In this document: positions 10,879 to 19,456 of the stretch, one piece after another
How positions within the stretch are numbered: the stretch's first letter is position 1
Layout of the letters: each line of letters opens with the position of its first letter
From: an uncultured Trueperaceae bacterium
GTDB lineage: Bacteria; Deinococcota; Deinococci; Deinococcales; Trueperaceae
Assembly: GCA_937907415.1 (NCBI GenBank)
Contig: CALCHY010000374.1
Span: forward strand, 1 to 64,000
Direction: 5' to 3'
Length of the DNA: 64,000 nucleotides
Notes under the pieces: model-generated
The model's database searches: none
What the model was told of the DNA's origin: nothing
Seen by the model: only the letters and a program-made list of their open reading frames with translations
Translations under genes and position numbers: made by a program

Positions 10879-11622
10879 TCAGCTCGCCAAGAAGGCGTCG
10901 ATCACCTGGCGCGCACCCACGTCGTGGTTCCTCGTCTCGCCCGCCACGAGGCCATCGCGCAGGAAGACGATGCGGTCGGCAACTAGCGCGGCGGCCGGGT
11001 CGTGGGTGACCATGACGACCGTCCACCCTAGCTCGTCGACGCCGCGCCGCAAGAGCGCGAGGACTTCGTTGCCCGTCTTCGTGTCGAGGTTGCCGGTTGG
11101 CTCGTCCGCCAGCACGACCGCTGGGTCGTTGATGAGCGCCCGCGCTAACGCCACGCGCTGCCGTTGCCCACCGGACAACTGCCGCGGACGGTGGCTGAGG
11201 CGGTCGCCGATGTTGAGCTGCACGGCCAGGTCCGCCAGCCGCTCGCGCCCGCTTGCTAGGCGCCCCGCCACCTCGGCGGGCAGGAGGATGTTCTCCTCGG
11301 CGCTGAGGTTGGGGATGAGTTCGAACGACTGGAAGATGAACCCCAAGCGGTCGCGGCGCAGGGCCGTGAGTTCGTCGTCGCTTAGGCCGTTGGTTGCCTG
11401 GCCTGCCACGGACACGGTGCCGCTGTCTGGCTGGTCGAGGAGGCCGAGCATGTGCAGCAGAGTGCTCTTCCCGCTGCCGCTAGGTCCCATCACTGCCACG
11501 AACTCGCCTTCGCTTACTTCGAGGGTGACGCCGTCGAGCGCGGGGATCACCTCGTCGCCAAGGTGGTAGGTCTTGCGCAGGTCCCTGGCGGACAGCGCGA
11601 GTGGTTTCTCAGACATGCTCAC
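10879..11622 (-). CDS. ABC transporter ATP-binding protein, LolD/MacB type
   Basis: Nucleotide-binding subunit of a type VII (MacB/LolCDE-like) ABC system. All motifs are visible in the 247 residues: Walker A GPSGSGKST, Q-loop FQSFELIPNLSAEENILLP (typical LolD spacing), signature LSGGQRQRVALARAL, Walker B VVLADEPTGNLD and H-loop VMVTHD. The PTGNLD box is diagnostic of this subgroup. Its 5' end overlaps the FtsX-type permease gene by 14 nt, so the two are one operon, followed by the MMPL gene. Such pairs move lipoproteins, lipids, peptides or antibiotics out of the membrane rather than importing nutrients. Confidence 0.94.
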   Translation of the reverse strand: MSMSEKPLALSARDLRKTYHLGDEVIPALDGVTLEVSEGEFVAVMGPSGSGKSTLLHMLGLLDQPDSGTVSVAGQATNGLSDDELTALRRDRLGFIFQSFELIPNLSAEENILLPAEVAGRLASGRERLADLAVQLNIGDRLSHRPRQLSGGQRQRVALARALINDPAVVLADEPTGNLDTKTGNEVLALLRRGVDELGWTVVMVTHDPAAALVADRIVFLRDGLVAGETRNHDVGARQVIDAFLAS

Positions 11623-14176
11623 TCCATGCGGCGAGGGCGCGCGTTGGCGACATCTTCGCCGCGCGCCTAGCGGGCAGTAATGCGGCCACCAGCCCGATAA
11701 GGGGCGAAACGATCAGCGCCAACAACGCTAGCGACCAGGGCACGAGCGGCTCGAGCACGAAGCCAGTCAAGGCGCCCGCGCCGTTCGTGATGATGCGGGC
11801 GAGCAGCAGCCCGAAGGCCACCCCGATGATGGCGCCCATCGTCGTCACGACCACCCCCTCGGCCGTCACCAGCGCCCGCACGCCAGCGCGCGTCAAGCCG
11901 ATGGTACGTAGAACGGCGATCTCGTGACCGCGGCTGACGAGGTTCATGCCCAACGTGTTCGCCACTCCGAGCGCCGCCACCAGCACGGCGATCACGAGCA
12001 GCACGCGCGTGGTAGCGAACGCCTGGGAGGTGACCTCGAGGATGTAGCGCTTGTAGTCGGCGTTGAGGGTTATGTCAAGCGCCAGGTCGGGGAAGGTCGC
12101 TTGGAAGCGCTCGCTCACCGCCTCTTGCGACTCGCCCTTCTTGAGGACGACTACGAAGAGGTCCGGGTTGCCTCCGCCGAACTGGGCGATCTCATCGATG
12201 CTGCCAACCACCGTCTCGCCGCCGCCAGTGAAGTCCACGACCACCCCAGCGACCTTGAACGGCGCGAAACCGTTGCTGGTGCGCAGCTCGATGGTGTCGC
12301 CCTTGACGATGCCGTAACGGTCACGCATGGTGTTCGCGATGAGGACCTCGCCGGCTCGCAGCGCTTCGTAGCCCGTCTCGTCGTCACCCTGACCGGGCAG
12401 GTACTGGAAGCGGCCGAAGCCGCCGTTAGGGTCGAAGCGTTCCGGGTCGACGAGGACGAGGGCGACTGAGCGGCCACGCGTATCGTCGGCTGACTGCAGG
12501 AACCTGACCGCCGTGATCTTCACCCCGCTAGCGACGTCCACGCCTGCGATGGCCTCTGCGCGCGTGGCGAAGTCGCTCGGGAAGGTGACGGGGGCCGTGA
12601 TGAACAAGTCACCGACGACCGTCGTCTCGACCCATGACGAGATCGCGTGGTTAGTGCTGCCAACCATGCTGCCTACCCCGATCACAAGGCCAGTTCCGAC
12701 GACTACCGTGCCGATGGCTACGCCGTTGCGCGCCCCGTTGCGCTCCGCGAAGCTGGCGCCCAGCTTGCCGGCTGGCCCGAAGACGCGCGTTAGCGGGCCG
12801 CGCAGCACGGCCACCATGGGGGGCAGCGCGTAAGGCGCCGTCAACGCCACCCCGAGGAAGAACAACCCCAAGGCTACTGTCGTCGCGTACAGAGCGGACG
12901 TGCCTGGCCACGGTAGGAGCGCCGCCGTCGTGCCGACCACGACGAATGCCAGACCAAGTAGGGCCTGGCGCGTGCTTAGCGGCTTCTCGACCGCCTGCAG
13001 CGAGGAGATGGGCGAGGTGCGCCCGGCGTTGCGCGCCGGTATCAGACCAGCAACGAGCGCGGCAGCGACGCCGAGAACCGAAGCGACGAGCACGTTCTGC
13101 ACCGGCAGCACTAGCGTGCGGAACTCGTAGCCGAGGGTGGCGGCGTTGAGGTAGGTGATGACGTACGAGAGCACGACTCCGAGCACTATCCCGCTGATGA
13201 CGCCGAGCACCGCCAACGCGAGCGCCTCGTAGAAGGCCAGCCGCATGATGGCGCCCCTCGTCATGCAGATGGTGCGCAGGAGGGCGTACTCGCGCGACCG
13301 CTCCACGACGGAAGCCATGAACGTGTTGTATGCGAGGAACGCGCCGAGCGCCAACAAGGTGGCGGCAAGGACACTCAACCCGGACTGCAGCGTCTGCACG
13401 ATGCCGAAGGTGAAGTCGCCGCTCCCGGCTGGCAAGGTCACCGTGTAGGCGTCGCCCGCCAGGGAGCCGAGGCGAGTCGCCACCGCCTGCACGTCGTCGA
13501 CGTCGTTGACCTGGATCTCGATCTGGGAGATGCGCCCCTTGAGGCTGAGCACGCTCTGGAGGTCAGCCAACGCCATGATGCCGACGCGGCCGCCGTTGGT
13601 GCTTGCCACGCCGACCGCGTCATCGAGCAACCCGGTGACGAGCAACGGCACTGGGCCGCCTGACGTCGTGAAGTCGACCGTCTCGCCGACACTGATGCCA
13701 CGCGCCTTGGCGAAGCCGTCAGCTATGGCGATCCCGCGTGAGCCCGCCGCAGGCAGCGCTCCGGTGGCGAGCTTGGCCGGAAGGTCGTCTACGAACTGCG
13801 TGAGCCGCCCCTGGATCTGGAAGCCGCTATCGATGCCGGGTATGACGGACTTCTCGACCGTCCTAACGCTGCGCAGCGGCTCCGCGCGGGTTTGCAGCAC
13901 TGGATAAGCCGCCTCGACGCCAGCGTCCGCCCTCACCTCAGCGAGGAGCGGCTCGCTCTCGAACACGGAGCGCCCGCCGGCCCCTGTCGTGAGGAGTAGG
14001 TCGGCCTTGCCTGCCGCGGCCTGCAGTGCGCTGCGGAGGTTAGCTTCGACGTTCGCCCCGACTGAGAGGGTCGTCAGCACGGCCGCGATGCCAAGCCCGA
14101 TCCCCAACGTCGTAGCTAGGCTGCGCCACGGGTGACGGAAGAGGTTGCGCATGGCCAGGCGCCCTAGAGTGCTCAC
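11609..14176 (-). CDS. FtsX-family ABC permease, duplicated form
   Basis: Membrane subunit partnering the downstream ATPase. The 855 residues hold a duplicated MacB/FtsX architecture: N-terminal RHPWRSLATTLGIGLGIAAVLT TM helix, an extracytoplasmic domain (about 45-240), a three-TM FtsX block near 255-375, further TMs near 400-450, then a second extracytoplasmic domain and a final FtsX block near 720-850 with VANTLGMNLVSRGHEIAVLRTIGLTR, the classical coupling-helix segment. A similar but weaker coupling segment, RSREYALLRTICMTRG, lies in the first block. This single-chain type resembles LolC and LolE fused. GTG start. First gene of the operon, divergent from the GT4 gene. Confidence 0.92.
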   Translation of the reverse strand: MSTLGRLAMRNLFRHPWRSLATTLGIGLGIAAVLTTLSVGANVEANLRSALQAAAGKADLLLTTGAGGRSVFESEPLLAEVRADAGVEAAYPVLQTRAEPLRSVRTVEKSVIPGIDSGFQIQGRLTQFVDDLPAKLATGALPAAGSRGIAIADGFAKARGISVGETVDFTTSGGPVPLLVTGLLDDAVGVASTNGGRVGIMALADLQSVLSLKGRISQIEIQVNDVDDVQAVATRLGSLAGDAYTVTLPAGSGDFTFGIVQTLQSGLSVLAATLLALGAFLAYNTFMASVVERSREYALLRTICMTRGAIMRLAFYEALALAVLGVISGIVLGVVLSYVITYLNAATLGYEFRTLVLPVQNVLVASVLGVAAALVAGLIPARNAGRTSPISSLQAVEKPLSTRQALLGLAFVVVGTTAALLPWPGTSALYATTVALGLFFLGVALTAPYALPPMVAVLRGPLTRVFGPAGKLGASFAERNGARNGVAIGTVVVGTGLVIGVGSMVGSTNHAISSWVETTVVGDLFITAPVTFPSDFATRAEAIAGVDVASGVKITAVRFLQSADDTRGRSVALVLVDPERFDPNGGFGRFQYLPGQGDDETGYEALRAGEVLIANTMRDRYGIVKGDTIELRTSNGFAPFKVAGVVVDFTGGGETVVGSIDEIAQFGGGNPDLFVVVLKKGESQEAVSERFQATFPDLALDITLNADYKRYILEVTSQAFATTRVLLVIAVLVAALGVANTLGMNLVSRGHEIAVLRTIGLTRAGVRALVTAEGVVVTTMGAIIGVAFGLLLARIITNGAGALTGFVLEPLVPWSLALLALIVSPLIGLVAALLPARRAAKMSPTRALAAWSEHV

Positions 14177-14237
14177 GGAGGCTAGTGTACTCGTCAGCTA
14201 GTGGGTGACTTTGGGGAAAGCGCCGCTTGACACGTGG

Positions 14238-14243
14238 TAGCGT
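14238..14243 (+). promoter_or_regulatory. Possible -10 box TAGCGT before the GT4 gene
   Basis: GTGGTAGCGT ends 9 nt before the ATG at 14253. The same GTGGTANNGT context precedes purQ (39405-39414), and GTGGTATCGT precedes the GH13 gene. Suggests a leaderless or near-leaderless transcript; experimentally unproven. Confidence 0.3.
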
Positions 14244-14252
14244 CCGACCGAG

Positions 14253-15365
14253 ATGCGGATCCTCTACGTCGCAGACGACCTTTACGAGGGGTACGGCGGG
14301 CAGGCGCGTGCGACGGAGGGACACCTGGCGGCGTTGGTCGCGCGCGGGCACACCGTGACAGCCGTAGCTGGGCGAGAGCCGCACCCTACGGTTCCGCCGC
14401 CTGGCGTAAGGCTAGTGCGGATGCCAGCCGTGCAGCTCGGGAACGCTCAGACTAGGATCGCCTACCCCATCATCGGAACGCTGGCGCGCGAGATCAGCCA
14501 GGCTGACGTGGTGCAGGCGAACACGCCAGCCATCCTCACCGCGGCAGCGCTCCTCCTCGCGCACCGCCAGAACGTGCCCGTCGTGCTCGGAGTGCACACT
14601 CAGATCGAGACGAGCACGCTGCAGCTGCCGCGCTTCGGCGGCGTCGTGGCTGACCTGCTGCGGCGCTGGTACCGCTGGCTCTTCTCCCGCGCCGACTTGC
14701 TCGTCGCTCCGACGGAGTTCGCTGCGGCGACTAGCAGGGCGTTCTCGCACGTGAGGGTGGAGGTCGTGTCGAACGGCATCGACTTCGGGAGCTACTCGCG
14801 GCCGCGCACCGCAACTGCCGGTCGCCAACTCGCTTACCTTGGCCGCTTGTCGGCCGAGAAGCGACCGCAGGACTTGCTGAAGCTGATGAAGGCACTGCCA
14901 ACCGACCATCACCTCGTCATGGCAGGCACGGGCCCGCTCGCCGCCGAACTAGCAGAGCGCGTCGCAGCGGAGGGATTGGCAGGGCGAGTGCGCCTCGCTG
15001 GTTTCATCGACGAGGACGAGAAACGAGTGCTCCTCTCGCAGACGGACCTGTTCGTCATGCCGTCACCGGCCGAGTTGCAGAGCATCGCCACCCTAGAGGC
15101 GATGGCGGCCGGGTGCGCCGTGGTCGCGTTCGATTACGCGAGCAGCGCCGTTCCGCGCCTCGTGACGGAGGCGCAGGCGGGCGTGGTCGTGCCCGCGGAC
15201 GACGCCGTGGCGCAGGCGGCCGCGGTCGTCGAGCTGCTTAGTGACCATCAGCGCCTGCGCGCAGCGCAGGAGAGCGCTCAACGTTACGCGGCGCTGCACG
15301 ACGTAGCGCGCAGCGCGGAGCGCCTCGAGCAGCTCTACTCCGAGTTGGCGAGCGCAAGGAGGTGA
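14253..15365 (+). CDS. Glycosyltransferase family 4 protein
   Basis: GT-B fold retaining glycosyltransferase, 370 residues. The N-terminal domain begins MRILYVADDLYEGYGGQARA, with the glycine-rich acceptor loop. The C-terminal domain contains the nucleotide-sugar region LAYLGRLSAEKRPQDLLKLMKAL and the E-x7-E motif in PSPAELQSIATLEAMAAG, followed by GCAVVAFD. This pattern matches family 4 enzymes that glycosylate diacylglycerol or similar lipids (1,2-diacylglycerol glucosyltransferases, PimB-like enzymes). It is coupled (GTGA overlap) to the double-SDR gene. Convergent with the sphingolipid-like operon downstream, so a role in glycolipid synthesis is plausible but inferred. Confidence 0.88.
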   Translation: MRILYVADDLYEGYGGQARATEGHLAALVARGHTVTAVAGREPHPTVPPPGVRLVRMPAVQLGNAQTRIAYPIIGTLAREISQADVVQANTPAILTAAALLLAHRQNVPVVLGVHTQIETSTLQLPRFGGVVADLLRRWYRWLFSRADLLVAPTEFAAATSRAFSHVRVEVVSNGIDFGSYSRPRTATAGRQLAYLGRLSAEKRPQDLLKLMKALPTDHHLVMAGTGPLAAELAERVAAEGLAGRVRLAGFIDEDEKRVLLSQTDLFVMPSPAELQSIATLEAMAAGCAVVAFDYASSAVPRLVTEAQAGVVVPADDAVAQAAAVVELLSDHQRLRAAQESAQRYAALHDVARSAERLEQLYSELASARR

Positions 15366-17221
15366 CGAAAGTGAAGAGCAGCGAACCTGCCTCACTGCAA
15401 GGACGCGTGGTGGCCGTGACGGGCGCAAGCGGCGGCATCGGGTTGGCTAGCGTGCGCCGCCTGGTGGCCGCTGGCGCCACCGTGCGGGGGCTGACGCGCA
15501 CGGCAGCAGGTGCCGAGCATCTGCGTGAGGCCGGAGCGCAGGCGGTGCAGGGCGACATCGCCGATGCGAACGCGCTAGCCGCGCTGTTCGCTGGCGCTGA
15601 CCTCGCGCTGCACCTCGCGGCGTGGATGGGCGGCAAGGGCGGCGCGGCCGAGGCGCAGCGCGTGAACGTCGAGGGTACGAGGGCCGTGGCTAGCTCCGCG
15701 GTCGCGGCGGGCGTGAGCCGCCTGGTTCACGTGAGCAGCATCGCCGTGTACGGCCCTACGCTCACGGGCGACGTGACAGAATCCCACCCTACGCGCGAGG
15801 TCGGGGACCCATATGGCGACACCAAGTTGCGCGGTGAACAGGTCGTCACGGAGGTGACCGCTGGCGGCCCCGAGCTAGTGATCCTGAGACCCACCATGGT
15901 GTACGGGCCTCGCGTGGCTTCCTGGACCCTTACTCCCCTCAAGGCCCTGGCGGCAGGCGCGCCGCTGGTGTTCGGCAAGGGCGACTACTTGCTAGACGCC
16001 GTTTACGTCGACGACGTCGCGCGCGCGGCCGTGTTGGCGCTCACCGCGCCCGCTGCGAGCGGCAGGACCTACAACGTCACTGGCGCGGCAACCACCTGGG
16101 GCGAGTTCTTCGGCGCGTACGCTGCCATGCTCGGCAAGCCGCTGCGGCGCCTGCCAACGTGGCTCGTGCGCGGCGGGGCACGCTTCGCGGCTACCGTCAC
16201 GCGGCCGCTCGGTGACGCGCGCGTCGTTGGCGAGACGGTGGAGACGATGCTGAGCCGCGCCACCTTCAGCGGGGCGGCGGCCGTCACCGACCTTGGTTAC
16301 GCGCCAGCAGTCTCACTCGCTAACGGCATGCGCACGACGGCCGCCTGGCTGCGCACGGCCGGCTACCTGAGCGGACCGCGCGTAGCCATGGTCGTTGGAG
16401 CGGGGAGCGGCCTTGGCCTCGCCGTGGCTGAGGAGCTGGTCCGCCGCTACGTGCCGCTGGTGGCCGCGGACCTCGACCCGACCGCGCTCAACGCCGTGCC
16501 GTCGTTGGCCGGCGCCACCGTCGTCACCCTAGACGTCCTAGACCCCGCCAGCATCGCCGCGGCCTTGAAGGGCGTGAGCGAGCTAGGGATGGCGCCTGAC
16601 GCCGTCGTCATCACCGTCGGCGGCCTCAAGCCGGGCGCGCTCGAGTCTCAACCGCTGGCGGACGTGCGCAGACAGCTCGACTTGAACGCCATCGGGCCGC
16701 TCAACGTCGTAAGGGCCGTAGCTCCCGGCATGCGTGCTCGGGGCCGCGGGCGCGTGGTGGCCGTCGGTTCGACCAACGGGCTGCTCGTCACGCCGTTCAT
16801 GGGCGCATACTCGGCCGGCAAGTTCGCGCTCGAGGCGCTCGTGGATGCCCTACGCCTCGAGCTGCGGCCGTTCGGAGTAGAGGTCGTGCTCGTGCAGCCG
16901 GGCGCCATGCGCACGCCGTTCGCTGCCCGCGCCAAGGCGCAACTGAGCGCGGAAGCAGAGCGCACCGGTGCGCCGTGGGACGCCTACCTGAAGCGCCTGC
17001 GCGACTCCAACCTTTGGGGCGAGAGCAACGCGGCGGACCCCGCGAAAGTGGCAAGCATCGTGGTGCGTGCAGCCACGAGCAAGCACGCCCCTGCTAGGGT
17101 ACGCGGCACGCCGGAGGTGCCGTTCGTGCGCTTCTTCTCCTACTTCCCCGATCGCATCAAGGACTTGCCTTTCGTTCGGCCGCTAGGCCTCAAGCGTCCG
17201 AACGGTCGTCGCGCTCGCTAA
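15362..17221 (+). CDS. Fusion of an extended SDR (NAD epimerase/reductase) and a classical SDR
   Basis: A 619-residue single frame with two Rossmann oxidoreductases. Residues about 15-325 form an extended SDR: TGASGGIG at 20-27, VHVSSIAVYG with the active Ser, and Y151-G-D-T-K155 as the YxxxK pair. This half resembles 3-beta-hydroxysteroid dehydrogenase-like or 3-ketoceramide reductase-like proteins. Residues about 338-605 form a classical SDR: VVGAGSGLGLA, NAIGPLNVV, VGSTNGLL with Ser, and Y483-S-A-G-K487. Both halves keep their catalytic residues, so it could catalyse two steps. GTG start overlaps the GT4 stop by 4 nt. The last 32 nt overlap the end of the convergent flippase-like gene. No stop or frameshift separates the halves. 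Confidence 0.85.
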   Translation: MTKVKSSEPASLQGRVVAVTGASGGIGLASVRRLVAAGATVRGLTRTAAGAEHLREAGAQAVQGDIADANALAALFAGADLALHLAAWMGGKGGAAEAQRVNVEGTRAVASSAVAAGVSRLVHVSSIAVYGPTLTGDVTESHPTREVGDPYGDTKLRGEQVVTEVTAGGPELVILRPTMVYGPRVASWTLTPLKALAAGAPLVFGKGDYLLDAVYVDDVARAAVLALTAPAASGRTYNVTGAATTWGEFFGAYAAMLGKPLRRLPTWLVRGGARFAATVTRPLGDARVVGETVETMLSRATFSGAAAVTDLGYAPAVSLANGMRTTAAWLRTAGYLSGPRVAMVVGAGSGLGLAVAEELVRRYVPLVAADLDPTALNAVPSLAGATVVTLDVLDPASIAAALKGVSELGMAPDAVVITVGGLKPGALESQPLADVRRQLDLNAIGPLNVVRAVAPGMRARGRGRVVAVGSTNGLLVTPFMGAYSAGKFALEALVDALRLELRPFGVEVVLVQPGAMRTPFAARAKAQLSAEAERTGAPWDAYLKRLRDSNLWGESNAADPAKVASIVVRAATSKHAPARVRGTPEVPFVRFFSYFPDRIKDLPFVRPLGLKRPNGRRAR

Positions 17222-18224
17222 CCCCATGACCGAGAGTCGCCGCCTGCGGTCGGCGGCGTGACAGCAACAGCCACGCGCTGAGCGGCCCCAACAAGTAGGC
17301 GAGGTAGAAGGTGGTAGCGCGCCACACGAGCACGGGCGCCGCAACCGACTTGAGCTGTGACCCGGCCGCTCCAACCGCCAGCCCGAGGAGCAACTCCATG
17401 ACGCCCGACGCGCCAGGGGTCGGCACGAAGAACGACAGCAACGTGATCATCGATAGCAGGGCGAGCACATCGAGCAGGCGCACGTCCGCGCCGTACATGA
17501 CGAGCAACGCCCAGAAGAGCGCGAAGCTCGTCAGCCAGGCGGTGAAGTTGGCGACGTGAAGCGAGAGCCAGTAACGCAGCGGCAGGTCCCGGAAAGCCGT
17601 AGCGCTGGCGTGGTACTCGACGGCGACCCGCCGCAGGCGGCGCTGGAAACGCGCGAGGAGGCGCCAGCTTGCCAAGGCGTGCAACGCGCGCACGACGGGG
17701 CGCGGGAAGCGCACGAGCGCGACGGCGCCGACGAGCGCAAGCAGGGCGCCGACCCCAGCGCCTACCGACAGCCATGGACCGAGTACCACCGGTGTTGCCA
17801 ACAGCAGATAGGCGAGTCCGATAGGGATGAGCAACCCGAGGGCGGCGAGGTCGAGCACGAAGAGCTGGACGGCCATCGCCAGGCCAGCGCCCGCCGGCAC
17901 GCCGACGCGCTCGAGCGCGACGACGAGGAAAGGCGCCCCGCCAGTGCCAGCCGGAGTCGTGGCCGTTCCGAACACCTGCGCGACGTGGGCCAAGAAGGCG
18001 TGCCACCAGGTCAACGGGTAGCCCTGGTAGCGCGCGAGCAGCACGAGTTTAGCGACCGGCGCCAGCCACAGCGCCACCAGGGTCAGAACGGCGAAGATCA
18101 GCAGCCAGGCGGGTAGTTCCTTTGGGGCGTAAAGGGCGGCGGAGAAGATCTGCTCGCGCGTCGCCAGGTAGAGGCCGGCAAGGCCGAGCCCGACACTCAA
18201 CAGCAGGGGCAGCATGAGGCGCAT
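17190..18224 (-). CDS. Flippase-like integral membrane protein (LPG synthase TM-region / UPF0104 family)
   Basis: 344 residues with about eight hydrophobic helices, beginning LMLPLLLSVGLGLAGLYLA. The segment YPLTWWHAFLAHVAQVFGTATTP and the later LSFFVPTPGASGVMELLLGLA contain the conserved small-residue P-T-P-G-x-S/G signature of the family named after the membrane part of lysylphosphatidylglycerol synthase (MprF) and AglD. No aminoacyl-transferase domain is attached. In other bacteria such proteins move or modify glycolipids. The start is an ATG that shares TGATG with the preceding glycosyltransferase stop. Last gene of the six-gene sphingolipid-like operon, so flipping of a glycolipid product is a testable guess. 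Confidence 0.82.
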   Translation of the reverse strand: MRLMLPLLLSVGLGLAGLYLATREQIFSAALYAPKELPAWLLIFAVLTLVALWLAPVAKLVLLARYQGYPLTWWHAFLAHVAQVFGTATTPAGTGGAPFLVVALERVGVPAGAGLAMAVQLFVLDLAALGLLIPIGLAYLLLATPVVLGPWLSVGAGVGALLALVGAVALVRFPRPVVRALHALASWRLLARFQRRLRRVAVEYHASATAFRDLPLRYWLSLHVANFTAWLTSFALFWALLVMYGADVRLLDVLALLSMITLLSFFVPTPGASGVMELLLGLAVGAAGSQLKSVAAPVLVWRATTFYLAYLLGPLSAWLLLSRRRPQAATLGHGVSERDDRSDA

Positions 18225-19456
18225 CAGGCGCCTTGCCTCATGGTCCTTGCGCCTGGGCGCCCTGTTACAAGCGCGCGCGTTACCCCCTCGAAAGGCAAGT
18301 CCGCTAACGGCGGTTGGGTAGGTAGCGCCTCGCCGCATGCCACTGAGCGGACGTGGGCGGCGGCGCGGCGCGCCATGCCGGGGAAGTCGAGTGCCGCCGC
18401 GTGAACGCTGGCCGCGGCGAGCCGTGCTGGCGCGTCACGCCAGGCGGCAACGGCCGCGGCCAGGTCGACGGTGGACGTGATGCCGCCCAACTCGCGCTCC
18501 TCCAGGAACCGGACGACGGCCGCCTCGTTGAGGCCTGCGTACGCCGTGACCAGCAGCGGACGGCCGACGGCAAGGGCCTCCATGGTGCTAGCAGGTCCGG
18601 CCTTGCCCACTACCAGGTCGGCGGCGGCGAGGAGGGCCGGCATGCGGTCCGTGAAGCCGAAGGCCGTAAGCCCGGGGTGCTCCGCGGCCAAGTTGTCGAA
18701 CCGCGCCTTCAGCTCCGCGTTGCGGCCAGCTACCGCCAGCAGGCGAGAGCCGGTCGAGAGGATCTGTTCGGCCATCGCCACCGCCTCGCCGGCCAATCCC
18801 TCGGCGCCGAGCGTCAACAGCGTCGTGAAGCCGTGCTCAGCGAGGCCGAGTTCAGCGCGGGCCGCAGCTCGAGCTGGCGGGGCGAGGAACGGTTGCCTAA
18901 CCGGGTAACCAACGACGTGCACCCGCTCAGGCCTCACTCCGAGCCGCACGAGGTCTTCCCGCGCAGCGACGCTTGGCGCGAACACGAGCTCGCTGCGCGG
19001 CTCCGACCAGAGCGCGCTGGCGTCGAAAGGCTCGGTGGCGTAGATGACGACCGGTGCTCTGAGCCCGTAGCGCGTGCGGGCAGCCGCGAACACGGTGGCG
19101 AGCCAGCCGTGGTTAGCGACGACGAGATCGGGCCCCAGCTCGTTGAGCTGCCGCGCCAGGCTCCTTGCGAAGGCGTCTAGGGTGAGGCTTTGCGAGAGCC
19201 GCGTGACGCTTGGGGCAGCGTCGCTTAACCGTTGGCCGATGCGCACCAACTGCGGGCGCCGCAGGAGGGCGCGCCAACTCGCCTTGTGGCGCCTGTCGAG
19301 TGCCGCGGCGCCGAACTCCGCCATCACGTCACTCACGCGGGTGGTGAAGTCGTCCGGGTAGTAGGCGTGCAGCGCCTCGGCCAACGCCGTCGCCGTCGCC
19401 ACGTGACCACCGCCGGCCGCGATGGTGGCGAAGAACACGTGGCGCGGCTGCCCCAT
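18224..19456 (-). CDS. Glycosyltransferase, MGDG synthase / GT28-like
   Basis: 410 residues. The N-terminus HVFFATIAAGGGHVATATALAEAL matches the MGDG-synthase N-domain (a GGGH loop and a following helix). The C-terminal GT-B domain shows LLTLGAEGLAG, AFGFTDRMPALLAAADLVVGKAGPASTMEALA and GRPLLVTAYAGLNE, the classical nucleotide-sugar binding region of family 28 (GKxGxxT/S-x-x-E-A). Known members put galactose or glucose on diacylglycerol, or GlcNAc on lipid intermediates. ATG start coupled by TGATG to the NAD-dependent reductase upstream. In this operon a ceramide or dihydroceramide acceptor is the obvious candidate; diacylglycerol is the conservative alternative. Confidence 0.85.
   Translation of the reverse strand: MGQPRHVFFATIAAGGGHVATATALAEALHAYYPDDFTTRVSDVMAEFGAAALDRRHKASWRALLRRPQLVRIGQRLSDAAPSVTRLSQSLTLDAFARSLARQLNELGPDLVVANHGWLATVFAAARTRYGLRAPVVIYATEPFDASALWSEPRSELVFAPSVAAREDLVRLGVRPERVHVVGYPVRQPFLAPPARAAARAELGLAEHGFTTLLTLGAEGLAGEAVAMAEQILSTGSRLLAVAGRNAELKARFDNLAAEHPGLTAFGFTDRMPALLAAADLVVGKAGPASTMEALAVGRPLLVTAYAGLNEAAVVRFLEERELGGITSTVDLAAAVAAWRDAPARLAAASVHAAALDFPGMARRAAAHVRSVACGEALPTQPPLADLPFEGVTRALVTGRPGARTMRQGA

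Noticed and set aside
14227..14232. TTGACA in front of the GT4 gene as a -35
   Set aside because: It is only 5 nt from the TAGCGT box, too close, and no -10 lies 17 nt downstream before the ATG.
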